Of a stretch of 12,047 nt of DNA, positions 1 through 6,467 are shown in pieces. The stretch is from assembly GCA_021809365.1 (NCBI GenBank), contig JAKBAC010000104.1, positions 1-12,047 of the forward strand, written 5' to 3'. The position numbers and the translations under genes were made by a program. The stretch comes from Planctomycetota bacterium. GTDB lineage: Bacteria; Planctomycetota; Phycisphaerae; WQYP01. Below the pieces are notes generated by a model. It saw only the letters and a list, made by a program, of their open reading frames with translations. It was not told the origin of the DNA and did not search any database. Every line of letters begins with the position of its first letter. Position 1 is the first letter of the stretch.

Positions 1-1182
1 TCACGGTCACAACGCAACGGTGATGTGGAACGAATTCAAGCCATCAGTGCCCGATATATTCAAGCCTTTCCCAATGACATATTTTCCAGCGTTCTGCGCT
101 CCCGACTCGCGGCTCAGCGGGGTGATGCGGCGCTTTCCGAGCAAATTCTTGTCGCGGCGTTACGCACCCATCCCGCCAATATCCAGCTTTGGCTGGCCCG
201 CATTGAATTGGCGATTGCTCTCAAGGAACCCGTTTCGGCCCAATCTTTGGCGCGGCAGGCCATGGTGCTGAATCCAGATAGTCGCATTTTGGCCGATGTC
301 ATGGCGCAATTGCTATCCGATAAGCCAGATCCGTGCATTGCGGTGATTCAGGCTTTCGCTGGTCGCCATGGCCAATCGCCCGGCGCGCAACAGGATTATG
401 TGCAGACACTTCTGGAATATAAGCGCTATGCCCAGTGCCGAACATTTTTGCATCCACTGATCCGGCACTACCCCAAGGCACATTGGATACAGCAATGCTG
501 GGTGGATTATCTTGATGCCACGCACAATTATCAGGCGGAGCGGACATTTTTGGCCGCCATAACTTCCGGCCCCGCGCCGCGCGTGTCTGATCTTCTGCTT
601 CTGGCGACGGTGGATTATCAACTCCATGATCTGCCCGCCGAAGAAGCCGCCTATAAGAAGGTACTGAGCCTGGAGCCGGCCAATGCCATGGCCGCCAATG
701 ATCTGGGCTATACCCTGACCATTGAAAACAAGGAATTGCCCTATGCGCAGAAAATTATTGAAATCGCGGTGAGAAATCACCCCGGCGATGCCGCCTCGCG
801 TGACAGCCTCGGCTGGGTGCTCTATAAGCGGGGACATTTCCGCCGCGCGCTGGCGCAGTTAAAGCAGGCCGTGCAGTTGCCCGGTGGAGAATCTCCGGAA
901 GGGCTGGAACATCTTGGCGCGGTTTTGAATAAACTTGGACATTCACACCGGGCCATAATGATTTGGAAGGTGGCACTTAAAGACCTGGCGGAGGAGAAAA
1001 CGCTTTCCAAACATCAGCAGATCGTCAAAAAACGCATTGAAGCGCGCATTAAAAAAGCCACGCTCTGGCTGAAAATGAAAAAATCCGGCGGCGTGGCGCT
1101 TGGCCCGGCATCACACAACCGCGCAGTGGATAGCAGACAGGAGACAGGAGGCAGAAGTTGGGAGTTAGAAGTTAGGATTTAG
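1..1182 (+). CDS. TPR-repeat protein, 5' end cut by window edge
   Basis: The reading frame is open from base 1, so the true start lies outside the window; the GTG at 25 is only the first start-like codon seen. About 393 residues are visible. Tetratricopeptide-type helical pairs are clearest between about 600 and 980: NDLGYTL, then DSLGWVLYKRGHFRRAL, then EHLGAVLNKLGHSHRA. An earlier stretch (about 170-300) also shows helix-pair spacing with LNPDS. TPR proteins are protein-interaction scaffolds; the NDLGYTL/DSLGWVLY pair is common in large periplasmic or cytoplasmic TPR proteins of unknown partner. After the repeats comes a Lys/Arg-rich helix (about 1010-1085). The last 16 or so codons lie inside a tandem 7-bp repeat array, and the TAG stop is within a repeat unit, so the native C-terminus has probably been replaced or extended. 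No partner or exact function can be assigned. Confidence 0.85.
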   Translation, partial: SRSQRNGDVERIQAISARYIQAFPNDIFSSVLRSRLAAQRGDAALSEQILVAALRTHPANIQLWLARIELAIALKEPVSAQSLARQAMVLNPDSRILADVMAQLLSDKPDPCIAVIQAFAGRHGQSPGAQQDYVQTLLEYKRYAQCRTFLHPLIRHYPKAHWIQQCWVDYLDATHNYQAERTFLAAITSGPAPRVSDLLLLATVDYQLHDLPAEEAAYKKVLSLEPANAMAANDLGYTLTIENKELPYAQKIIEIAVRNHPGDAASRDSLGWVLYKRGHFRRALAQLKQAVQLPGGESPEGLEHLGAVLNKLGHSHRAIMIWKVALKDLAEEKTLSKHQQIVKKRIEARIKKATLWLKMKKSGGVALGPASHNRAVDSRQETGGRSWELEVRI

Positions 1183-1204
1183 GAGTTAGGAGACAGGATT
1201 TAGC
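1135..1204. repeat. Tandem array of ten degenerate 7-bp units (AGWYAGG)
   Basis: Ten consecutive heptamers can be read without a gap: AGACAGG, AGACAGG, AGGCAGA, AGTTGGG, AGTTAGA, AGTTAGG, ATTTAGG, AGTTAGG, AGACAGG, ATTTAGC. The TPR gene's stop codon (1180-1182) lies inside the seventh unit. Heptanucleotide short tandem repeats of this sort are known in intergenic DNA of several bacterial groups, cyanobacteria among them. The unit is far too short for CRISPR and no spacers exist. Confidence 0.85.
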
Positions 1205-1223
1205 CGGCGGCATGGTGCCGCCG
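1205..1223. other. Perfect 8-bp hairpin between two heptamer arrays
   Basis: CGGCGGCA (1205-1212), loop TGG, TGCCGCCG (1216-1223). It lies 22 bases after the TPR stop codon. It could help end or stabilise the TPR transcript, but no T-run follows, so it is not a standard intrinsic terminator. Confidence 0.5.
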
Positions 1224-1235
1224 CGGGGATCTAAA

Positions 1236-1284
1236 ATTGGGATGGGGGATTTGGGATTTCAAATTCCAGATTTCAAATTTCAGA
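1236..1284. repeat. Second heptamer array, unit near TTTSRRA
   Basis: Seven consecutive 7-bp units: ATTGGGA, TGGGGGA, TTTGGGA, TTTCAAA, TTCCAGA, TTTCAAA, TTTCAGA. The period is the same as the array at 1135-1204 but the unit sequence is different. It occupies the gap between the TPR gene and def (1183-1373). Apart from these arrays and the hairpin, I see nothing coding in that gap. Confidence 0.75.
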
Positions 1285-1373
1285 TTGCGCAAGGGGATGG
1301 GGTATCCCGGTACGTTGGTTCGGATCTATTGCCACGCCCAACGCCGCCACGCGCCGCTGAACATCTTTGCGGG

Positions 1374-1961
1374 TCACGGCTTGTTCGCTTGCAATTCACG
1401 AAGTTTTTTGCCCACCGCGATCCGCGCGGCTGGTGACATCCGGTCAATAATCAGTACGCCATCAAGATGGTCGCTTTCATGCTGGGCGATGCGTGCCGGA
1501 AAATTTTCCAGAGACGTAGAAATTGGCACACCTTGCGGATCATAGCCTTTCAGGGTGATCCGCTTGGCGCGCGCTACAGGTCCCCGAATCCCCGGCAGAG
1601 ACAGGCATCCTTCCTCCGCCTCATCGGTTGCCCCATCTAATTCCAGCACCGGATTAATCACCGCGATCGCTTCCGCCGCCCTGGATTTTTCCGCCATCAC
1701 AAACAACCGCAGCGGTAGTCCCACCTGTGGAGCCGCCAAACCAACCCCTTCATGCGATTCCATAAGCTGTTTCATGCGTTCGATCACCTGGAGCAGCCAG
1801 GAATCGATTTTCTCCACATCCCCGGCCCGATGCGTCAGCACGGGATCCGGCCACACCACCACTTCCAACGTTGCCGGATCAGGCCGCGCCGGCGGCAGAA
1901 CCACGTTGGGTGCTGGGGATTCCCTGCGTTTATGACGCTTGATGACATGACTTCGACTCAT
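1374..1961 (-). CDS. def: Peptide deformylase
   Basis: Removes the formyl group from the N-terminal methionine of new proteins; a metal-dependent cytoplasmic hydrolase. All three family motifs are present: GVGLAAPQ (residues 72-79), EGCLS with metal ligand Cys119 (117-121), and HESDH (161-165), giving His161, Glu162 and His165 of the HExxH site. The length of 195 aa is slightly long because of a basic, Pro-rich extension of about 30 residues before the core begins at LEVVVWPDP. The ATG at 1961 was chosen because the frame further upstream encodes an unconvincing Cys-rich stretch and a -10-like TATAAT lies at 2031-2036. A purine-rich GGAAGAG precedes the start at a slightly long distance. The usual partner fmt is not adjacent. 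The gene converges on the TPR gene and is separated from the upstream barrel gene by a terminator, so it is probably transcribed alone. Confidence 0.95.
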   Translation of the reverse strand: MSRSHVIKRHKRRESPAPNVVLPPARPDPATLEVVVWPDPVLTHRAGDVEKIDSWLLQVIERMKQLMESHEGVGLAAPQVGLPLRLFVMAEKSRAAEAIAVINPVLELDGATDEAEEGCLSLPGIRGPVARAKRITLKGYDPQGVPISTSLENFPARIAQHESDHLDGVLIIDRMSPAARIAVGKKLRELQANKP

Positions 1962-2030
1962 GAATTTTCTCTTCCAGATCAATCCGCATACGTCCGGCCC
2001 GCCAAGGCCGACATCAATATCAAAGATTAA

Positions 2031-2036
2031 ATTATA
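2031..2036 (-). promoter_or_regulatory. Candidate -10 element for def
   Basis: A perfect TATAAT on the minus strand, 69 bases upstream of the def ATG. No convincing -35 is seen at 16-18 bp spacing, so this is a moderate call. The upstream terminator at 2165-2196 means def needs its own promoter somewhere in 1962-2164. Confidence 0.4.
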
Positions 2037-2164
2037 GCACGATGCACCACGAAATGCCCCGCAGCAACATTGAGACAGCAACACTCAATACCGCGGCATG
2101 GAAATAAATGTCCGAATGGTGCCAAGACGCCCCATCCAGTTTTAGTCGCGTGGAATATACCAAT

Positions 2165-2196
2165 AAAAAAGGCGGCGGAGTATTAACTCCGCCGCC
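2165..2196 (-). terminator. Intrinsic terminator of the outer-membrane barrel gene
   Basis: On the minus strand a perfect 10-bp GC-rich stem (GGCGGCGGAG / CTCCGCCGCC, positions 2196-2187 and 2180-2171) with a 6-base loop is followed directly by TTTTTT (2170-2165). It lies 46 bases after the stop codon at 2242 and is the clearest terminator in the window. Confidence 0.93.
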
Positions 2197-2241
2197 AGGA
2201 ATTTTCACTGATACGTCTGGTCCAAGTCCAGTCGGACGATC

Positions 2242-3639
2242 TTAGAACTGATAGATCGCGTCGATGGCCACAGTGGTTTGATACTGTTTGCCGTTGAACA
2301 CCTGGTGATCAGCCATGTCTTCGCGAATTTCCGGACGAATGTAGAAATTCTTGGACAGACTGTTATTGGGGAATGGGGTGATCTTCACACCGAAGGTCAG
2401 ATCGCCGATATTGGTGTAGTTGTTGATCCCGAACGGATTGATCGCGAGACCAGCATTAGCATTGGTTAAGCCTGATCCAACGTAATCATATTCTTCCCGG
2501 GTGGTGAAGCTGAAATAGCTGTTGAGAACATAGTTCTGATACAGAGCCTCACTGAACCAGCCGGAAGATTGATTCCCATTGGTGCTGTTGCCAGCCCCAT
2601 CGTAACCAATAACCGTATCGGAAACCAAAGTCAGGGCATTATTGAGAATTGGCGGCGTGTAGGTAATCAATGGTTCAACCACCGTGCGGTAGCTGTTGTT
2701 ATCGCCCAGCGTTGCATTGGCCCCGGTTGCGGTTGTTGCAAAAGAGCCATCCTGCGGGCCGGTTGACAGGTTAAGGATAAAATCCCACTGCGAATTCGGG
2801 GCATACCCGACTTCACCGAGGAAATCCACGCCATTGCTGTTATTATCATAAAGGGTTTGATTCCAGCCGCGCGTTACACCACCGTAGAACGTCCATTGGC
2901 TGTTTGGGGCATATTCCGCCAGCACGCCTGTCTGGGTAAAAGGAATAAAATAGCCGAACGAATACGTGTGCGAATAGAGAAAATTGGTCGTTGGGTTGAT
3001 GGTTTCTTCACCCAGCAACGTATCGAACTTACCGGCTTTGATTTTCACATCACCCGCACCGCCAAGGTGCAGAGCCAACGTGACATAAGCCTGTTCGATA
3101 TCCGCCTGATAGAGCGGCGAGTAGGGAGTGGAATTGGCATCCTGATAGCCAAAATCCAGGCCGGAGGAGTGGATGGAATCGCCATCATAACCATATAGAA
3201 ATTCAAACTTGCCGCCGACATCCCAACCGCGCTTGATGTACTTGGGATCGGAGAAATTAATCGCCTTGGCAATGGTCAGATCCAACTGATCCATCTGAAT
3301 GTGGTTGCCATATTCCGTGTTGAAGACCATACCCGGAATCGTCGAGTGCGCCGCCGGTGGGCCAGCCAAGTCCGCGGTATAGCCCATTTCCAAGTAGCCG
3401 TAGATATTGATCCCGGCATTGGACAGGCTTTGTCCGACGGACGTATCACCGGTCTTGATCTGATCCAGCGAGTACATCAGCAGCGGATTGGTATCCGCCG
3501 CCGCTGGTGCTGGTGCCGGGGCCGGAGCCGCCGGAGCTGATGGTGTGCTGGTGACATCCGTAGAGTCGGCCCACGTAAGGCCGGTGGTCGCCAACATCGC
3601 TGCGACTGCCAGAGAAATTGCGAATGAGCGTTTCTGCAT
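2242..3639 (-). CDS. Secreted outer-membrane beta-barrel protein (porin-like, BBP2-type)
   Basis: Predicted 465-aa outer-membrane barrel. The ATG at 3639 was chosen over 3672 because GGAG (3647-3650) sits seven bases upstream and translation then opens with a standard signal peptide: MQKR, a hydrophobic stretch of Ala/Leu/Val, and likely cleavage after TWA (residue 24). An Ala/Pro-rich linker follows (about residues 30-50). The rest alternates aromatic/polar strands (GYLEMGYTA, KFEFLYGYDGD, NSQWTFYGGVTRGW, SYFSFTTREEYDYV), and the chain ends in a C-terminal phenylalanine (AIYQF), typical of barrels inserted by BamA. The text resembles the 'outer membrane beta-barrel protein, BBP2 family' found in Planctomycetes and Verrucomicrobia; substrate and pore function are unknown. 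It is monocistronic, with its own promoter and a strong terminator, which suggests high expression. Confidence 0.85.
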   Translation of the reverse strand: MQKRSFAISLAVAAMLATTGLTWADSTDVTSTPSAPAAPAPAPAPAAADTNPLLMYSLDQIKTGDTSVGQSLSNAGINIYGYLEMGYTADLAGPPAAHSTIPGMVFNTEYGNHIQMDQLDLTIAKAINFSDPKYIKRGWDVGGKFEFLYGYDGDSIHSSGLDFGYQDANSTPYSPLYQADIEQAYVTLALHLGGAGDVKIKAGKFDTLLGEETINPTTNFLYSHTYSFGYFIPFTQTGVLAEYAPNSQWTFYGGVTRGWNQTLYDNNSNGVDFLGEVGYAPNSQWDFILNLSTGPQDGSFATTATGANATLGDNNSYRTVVEPLITYTPPILNNALTLVSDTVIGYDGAGNSTNGNQSSGWFSEALYQNYVLNSYFSFTTREEYDYVGSGLTNANAGLAINPFGINNYTNIGDLTFGVKITPFPNNSLSKNFYIRPEIREDMADHQVFNGKQYQTTVAIDAIYQF

Positions 3640-3693
3640 GAGATATCTCCTTAAAAAGGACCCTAAAATCAACGCCGCGTTCTACAACCGCAA

Positions 3694-3715
3694 AGCCCGT
3701 GCCAAAGCACTGGCT
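3694..3715 (-). promoter_or_regulatory. Hairpin in the 5' leader of the barrel gene
   Basis: On the minus strand AGCC-A-GTGC-TTTG-GCAC-G-GGCT can fold into two 4-bp stems separated by one mismatch and capped by a tetraloop. It lies about 55 bases upstream of the start codon and inside the leader predicted from the promoter at 3753-3781. It may stabilise the message or be a regulatory site; this is inference only. Confidence 0.4.
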
Positions 3716-3752
3716 GGGACGTCCAAGCCCCTAGCGTTCCTATAACGGCTGA

Positions 3753-3781
3753 AGGATAGCATCCTCAAAATACCATGTCAA
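3753..3781 (-). promoter_or_regulatory. Sigma70-type promoter of the barrel gene
   Basis: On the minus strand a perfect -35 TTGACA (3781-3776), a 17-base spacer, and -10 TATCCT (3758-3753) with an upstream TGC (extended -10). Start of transcription would be near 3746, giving a leader of roughly 107 bases. The remaining 3782-3938, between this and pssA, shows no gene. Confidence 0.7.
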
Positions 3782-3938
3782 GTGGATTTTAGCAGCGCAT
3801 TAACTATTTCTTAACCATTCGCTCATACGCACAATTCCTATGCACACCATATAATCGTGCTTATATTATTGGCACTCGCGAAATTCTCTGCTCTCGTGGC
3901 GTCCCGTAACCGCCCGCATTGCCCGCAAATAGCGCGAG

Positions 3939-4952
3939 CTATACCGGCAGACGTGACATCGTATTATCATCCCCGTGTTCCGGGTTTATAGGTCCACCGC
4001 TCCCCCGCGAAAATATCCGATTAAATAACGCCTTTACCGCCGGATAAAATGCGTACCAGTAGATGCCAAGCAATGCCATCAACTGCGGCTGCCAGAAAAA
4101 CAGCAGCACCAGCACCACCGTCCGAACCACATAAGAAAATGGCCGCCGACCACGCAGGTACTGATTGATTAAATGTGGATATTGAATTCGGCTTACCATT
4201 AATCCCGAAAGCACCAGCAAAATTATCGGCATGAGGTATGGAAACACAATGACGACCCACCCCTGCACAACCCCCGGCACATGAAATGGCAGGATATGCG
4301 AAGTGCCTGGCCGCAGCGCCTCAAAAAATATCACCGTCGCCCCCACCACTCCCGCGGCCCCGGGGCTTGGCAGCCCGCGAAAAACCAGATGGGCGTCGGT
4401 GCCTGGTGCCGTGTGCGTATTAAACCGAGCTAATCGCAGCGCTGTGCAGGCCACATAAATTGCCGCGATCATCCAGAAAAATCGGCCGTCCACATTCTGT
4501 GCCAGCGGGTTGATCAGATATCCCGCCCGCGACTGCGGAGCCAGGAGAAACGCGATAATTTTCACACTGAGAAACGCCGGTACAATACCAAAGCTCACCA
4601 CATCCGCCAGAGAATCCAGTTCCGCGCCAAAATCACTCGTGGCTCTCGCCAGACGCGCCATGCTGCCATCGAGCATATCAAACACCATCGCCCCAAAAAT
4701 CAGATATCCCGCAATGGAAAACGCTCCCGTGGTATCAGCAGTCCCCGCCACGGGCACGGATGCGTACCAGATCGCCGAGAAACCACACAATAAATTGCCC
4801 AGCGTCAGCAGCGTGGGCACCACGGAAATCCGCCGCCGCAATCGCCCCGCAAAGGCTTCCTGCCGTAAAGTTCGGGTCTCACGATAACGCATTGACACCG
4901 GCCAATCTGATTTATCTGATGAACGTACCATCGAACGCATATTATACCGCAT
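3939..4952 (-). CDS. pssA: CDP-diacylglycerol--serine O-phosphatidyltransferase
   Basis: Integral membrane enzyme that joins serine to CDP-diacylglycerol to make phosphatidylserine, the precursor of phosphatidylethanolamine. The complete CDP-alcohol phosphatidyltransferase signature D-x2-D-G-x2-A-R-x8-G-x3-D-x3-D is present at residues 92-117 (FDMLDGSMAR ... LDSLAD). Upstream is the typical SVVPTLLTLGNLLCG segment of bacterial PssA, and several hydrophobic membrane segments follow (for example GVVIVF-type and VLVLLFFW stretches). The C-terminal hydrophilic tail is short. At 337 aa it is long for the family. The start is uncertain: ATGs at 4952, 4940, 4931 and 4892 are in frame, none with a strong Shine-Dalgarno, and a perfect TATAAT at 4941-4946 suggests the later start at 4892 (317 aa) may be the real one. 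Phosphatidylglycerophosphate synthase is the main alternative, but the N-terminal motif favours PssA. Confidence 0.88.
   Translation of the reverse strand: MRYNMRSMVRSSDKSDWPVSMRYRETRTLRQEAFAGRLRRRISVVPTLLTLGNLLCGFSAIWYASVPVAGTADTTGAFSIAGYLIFGAMVFDMLDGSMARLARATSDFGAELDSLADVVSFGIVPAFLSVKIIAFLLAPQSRAGYLINPLAQNVDGRFFWMIAAIYVACTALRLARFNTHTAPGTDAHLVFRGLPSPGAAGVVGATVIFFEALRPGTSHILPFHVPGVVQGWVVIVFPYLMPIILLVLSGLMVSRIQYPHLINQYLRGRRPFSYVVRTVVLVLLFFWQPQLMALLGIYWYAFYPAVKALFNRIFSRGSGGPINPEHGDDNTMSRLPV
4941..4946 (-). promoter_or_regulatory. Candidate -10 element overlapping the pssA start region
   Basis: TATAAT on the minus strand lies within the first codons of the longest pssA frame. The possible -35 (TGGCAA, 4970-4965, 18-base spacer) matches only three of six consensus bases. 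If real, transcription starts near 4934 and translation probably begins at 4931 or 4892. Confidence 0.3.
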
Positions 4953-4976
4953 TGCCCCGCCCGATTGCCATCCCAG

Positions 4977-5000
4977 TTTTGAAAATCTGAAATTCCGAAA
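4977..5000. repeat. Three 8-bp units related to the 1236-1284 array
   Basis: TTTTGAAA, ATCTGAAA, TTCCGAAA, period 8. The complementary strand reads TTTC-rich like the array at 1236-1284 and shares an exact 11-mer AATTTCAGATT (1276-1286; complement at 4984-4994). A nearby 13-mer, ATTGCCACGCCCA, is also shared in inverted orientation (1328-1340 and 5014-5026). Confidence 0.5.
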
Positions 5001-5029
5001 TTCCCGCTGGGCATGGGCGTGGCAATTTT

Positions 5030-5120
5030 TCCGTACCAGGCGGCAAAATCGACGGCATAAATGCCGGCGCTAAGCGAATGGTTGGCCATGGCAATTCGCA
5101 CCCCAGAGGCCTGGTACGGA
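5030..5120. repeat. 12-bp inverted repeat enclosing smaller palindromes
   Basis: TCCGTACCAGGC (5030-5041) and its exact complement GCCTGGTACGGA (5109-5120) enclose 67 bases that contain the hairpin CGGCAT-AA-ATGCCG (5053-5066) and the palindrome GCCATGGC (5085-5092). It lies in the divergent gap between pssA and argG (4953-5230). Candidates are a folded leader RNA, a small RNA or a short mobile-element remnant. No T-run follows the outer stem on either strand, so it is not a terminator. Confidence 0.6.
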
Positions 5121-5162
5121 TTTATGGCCGCGCCCCGCAGGGCATGTGGACATACAGAGCGT

Positions 5163-5191
5163 TTGCCATTCGAGCTTAAAACGCGCATCAT
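5163..5191 (+). promoter_or_regulatory. Candidate promoter for argG-gcvT
   Basis: TTGCCA (5163-5168), 17-base spacer, CATCAT (5186-5191). Five of six -35 and four of six -10 bases match the sigma70 consensus. It lies 39 bases upstream of the argG ATG. A moderate call; no recognisable ARG-box pair was found. Confidence 0.35.
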
Positions 5192-5230
5192 ACTGCACTG
5201 GTTTTATTTTGATATTGGAGTGTAACGACC

Positions 5231-6442
5231 ATGGTTGATAATGTAAATAAAATTGTTCTCGCTTATTCCGGCGGGTTGGATACATCCGTGATTCTTCCCT
5301 GGCTTAAGGATAATTACCCCGGTTGCGAAGTGATCGCCTTTGCCGCGGAACTCGGTCAGGGTGATGAGCTTGCCGGCATCAAGAAAAAAGCGCTGGCCAG
5401 CGGGGCGGATCGGTGCGTCGTGGCTGATCTGCGAGAGGAATTCGCCCGTGATTACTGTTTTCCCATGCTGCGGGCCGGCGCGGTTTATGAACATCAATAT
5501 CTTCTCGGCACGTCCATCGCCCGACCGCTGATTGCCAAACATCAGGTGCGTGTGGCGCATGAACTGCACGCGGATGCGGTCAGCCATGGTGCCACCGGCA
5601 AGGGCAATGATCAGGTGCGATTTGAGCTGACCTATATGGCGCTGGGGCCGGAGTTGAAGATCATTGCGCCGTGGAAGGATGATCGCTTTGAACTGCGCAG
5701 CCGGGAGGCGGCCATTGCGTACGCCAAAGAGAAGGGCGTTCCAATCAGTCAGACGGTGAAAAAGATTTATTCGCGTGATCGCAATCTCTGGCATATTTCA
5801 CATGAGGGGGCCGATCTGGAAAATCCCGCCAATGAGCCGCTGGATGATCTCTGGGTCATGAGCGTTCCAGTCAGCAAGGCTCCGGGCAAAGCGGAGTTTG
5901 TGACCGTTGGCGTTGAAGCTGGCACGCCGGTAAGCGTCAATGGGCGCAAACTGGCGGCGCATAAAATCATTGAAACGCTCAATACTATTGCCGGTCGCCA
6001 TGGCGTAGGGCAGGTCGATCTAGTTGAAAACCGTCTGGTGGGAATGAAAAGTCGCGGGGCGTATGAGACTCCCGGCGGCACCGTTCTGCTGACCGCGATC
6101 CGGGCGTTGGAATCTGTGTGCCTGGAGCGTGAGCTGGCCCATTACAAGCAGCAGATTGCCTTGAAATATGCGGAATTGGTTTATTATGGGCAATGGTTTC
6201 ATCCCTTACGTGAAGCCCTGGACGCGTTCGTTTCCGCCGCCACACGTCAGGTGACAGGCACGGTAAAAATCCGGCTGTTCAAGGGCCGGGCCACGGTGGC
6301 CTCGGTGACATCGCCGCGCAGTTTGTATCGCAATGATCTGGCCAGCTTTACCATGGGTGGGGAATATGACGGCAAGGATGCCATCGGCTTTATTAAACTC
6401 TTCGGCCTGCCGATGAAGGTCAATGCCATGGTCAACCGCTGA
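5231..6442 (+). CDS. argG: Argininosuccinate synthase
   Basis: Condenses citrulline and aspartate with ATP to give argininosuccinate, the penultimate step of arginine synthesis, in the cytoplasm as a tetramer. Full length at 403 aa. The N-type ATP pyrophosphatase loop AYSGGLDTSV is at residues 11-20. The nucleotide/citrulline-binding GATGKGNDQVRFE and IAPWKD are present, as are the C-terminal ENRLVGMKSRGAYETPGGT and SLYRNDLASFTMGG blocks. The ATG at 5231 gives the usual N-terminus (VNKIVLAYSGG) and follows GGAG (5217-5220) by ten bases. gcvT starts 25 bases after its stop and the two are probably cotranscribed. argH is not in the window. Confidence 0.97.
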   Translation: MVDNVNKIVLAYSGGLDTSVILPWLKDNYPGCEVIAFAAELGQGDELAGIKKKALASGADRCVVADLREEFARDYCFPMLRAGAVYEHQYLLGTSIARPLIAKHQVRVAHELHADAVSHGATGKGNDQVRFELTYMALGPELKIIAPWKDDRFELRSREAAIAYAKEKGVPISQTVKKIYSRDRNLWHISHEGADLENPANEPLDDLWVMSVPVSKAPGKAEFVTVGVEAGTPVSVNGRKLAAHKIIETLNTIAGRHGVGQVDLVENRLVGMKSRGAYETPGGTVLLTAIRALESVCLERELAHYKQQIALKYAELVYYGQWFHPLREALDAFVSAATRQVTGTVKIRLFKGRATVASVTSPRSLYRNDLASFTMGGEYDGKDAIGFIKLFGLPMKVNAMVNR

Positions 6443-6467
6443 CAGTGGGTGTATACAGGAGTGTTTT

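Noticed and set aside
1135..1284. CRISPR-like array
   Set aside because: Units are 7 bp, contiguous and without spacers; no cas genes are present.
4805..5191. Minus-strand open frame across pssA and its upstream region
   Set aside because: It overlaps the conserved pssA frame, has no recognisable motif and no ribosome site; it is a by-product of the dyad-rich gap.
5120..5230. ARG-box pair for ArgR control of argG
   Set aside because: No pair of ARG-box-like palindromes could be read in the promoter region.
6423..6467. Upstream ATG start for gcvT overlapping argG
   Set aside because: The GTG at 6468 has AGGAG six bases upstream and matches the family N-terminus; the extra 15 residues do not.
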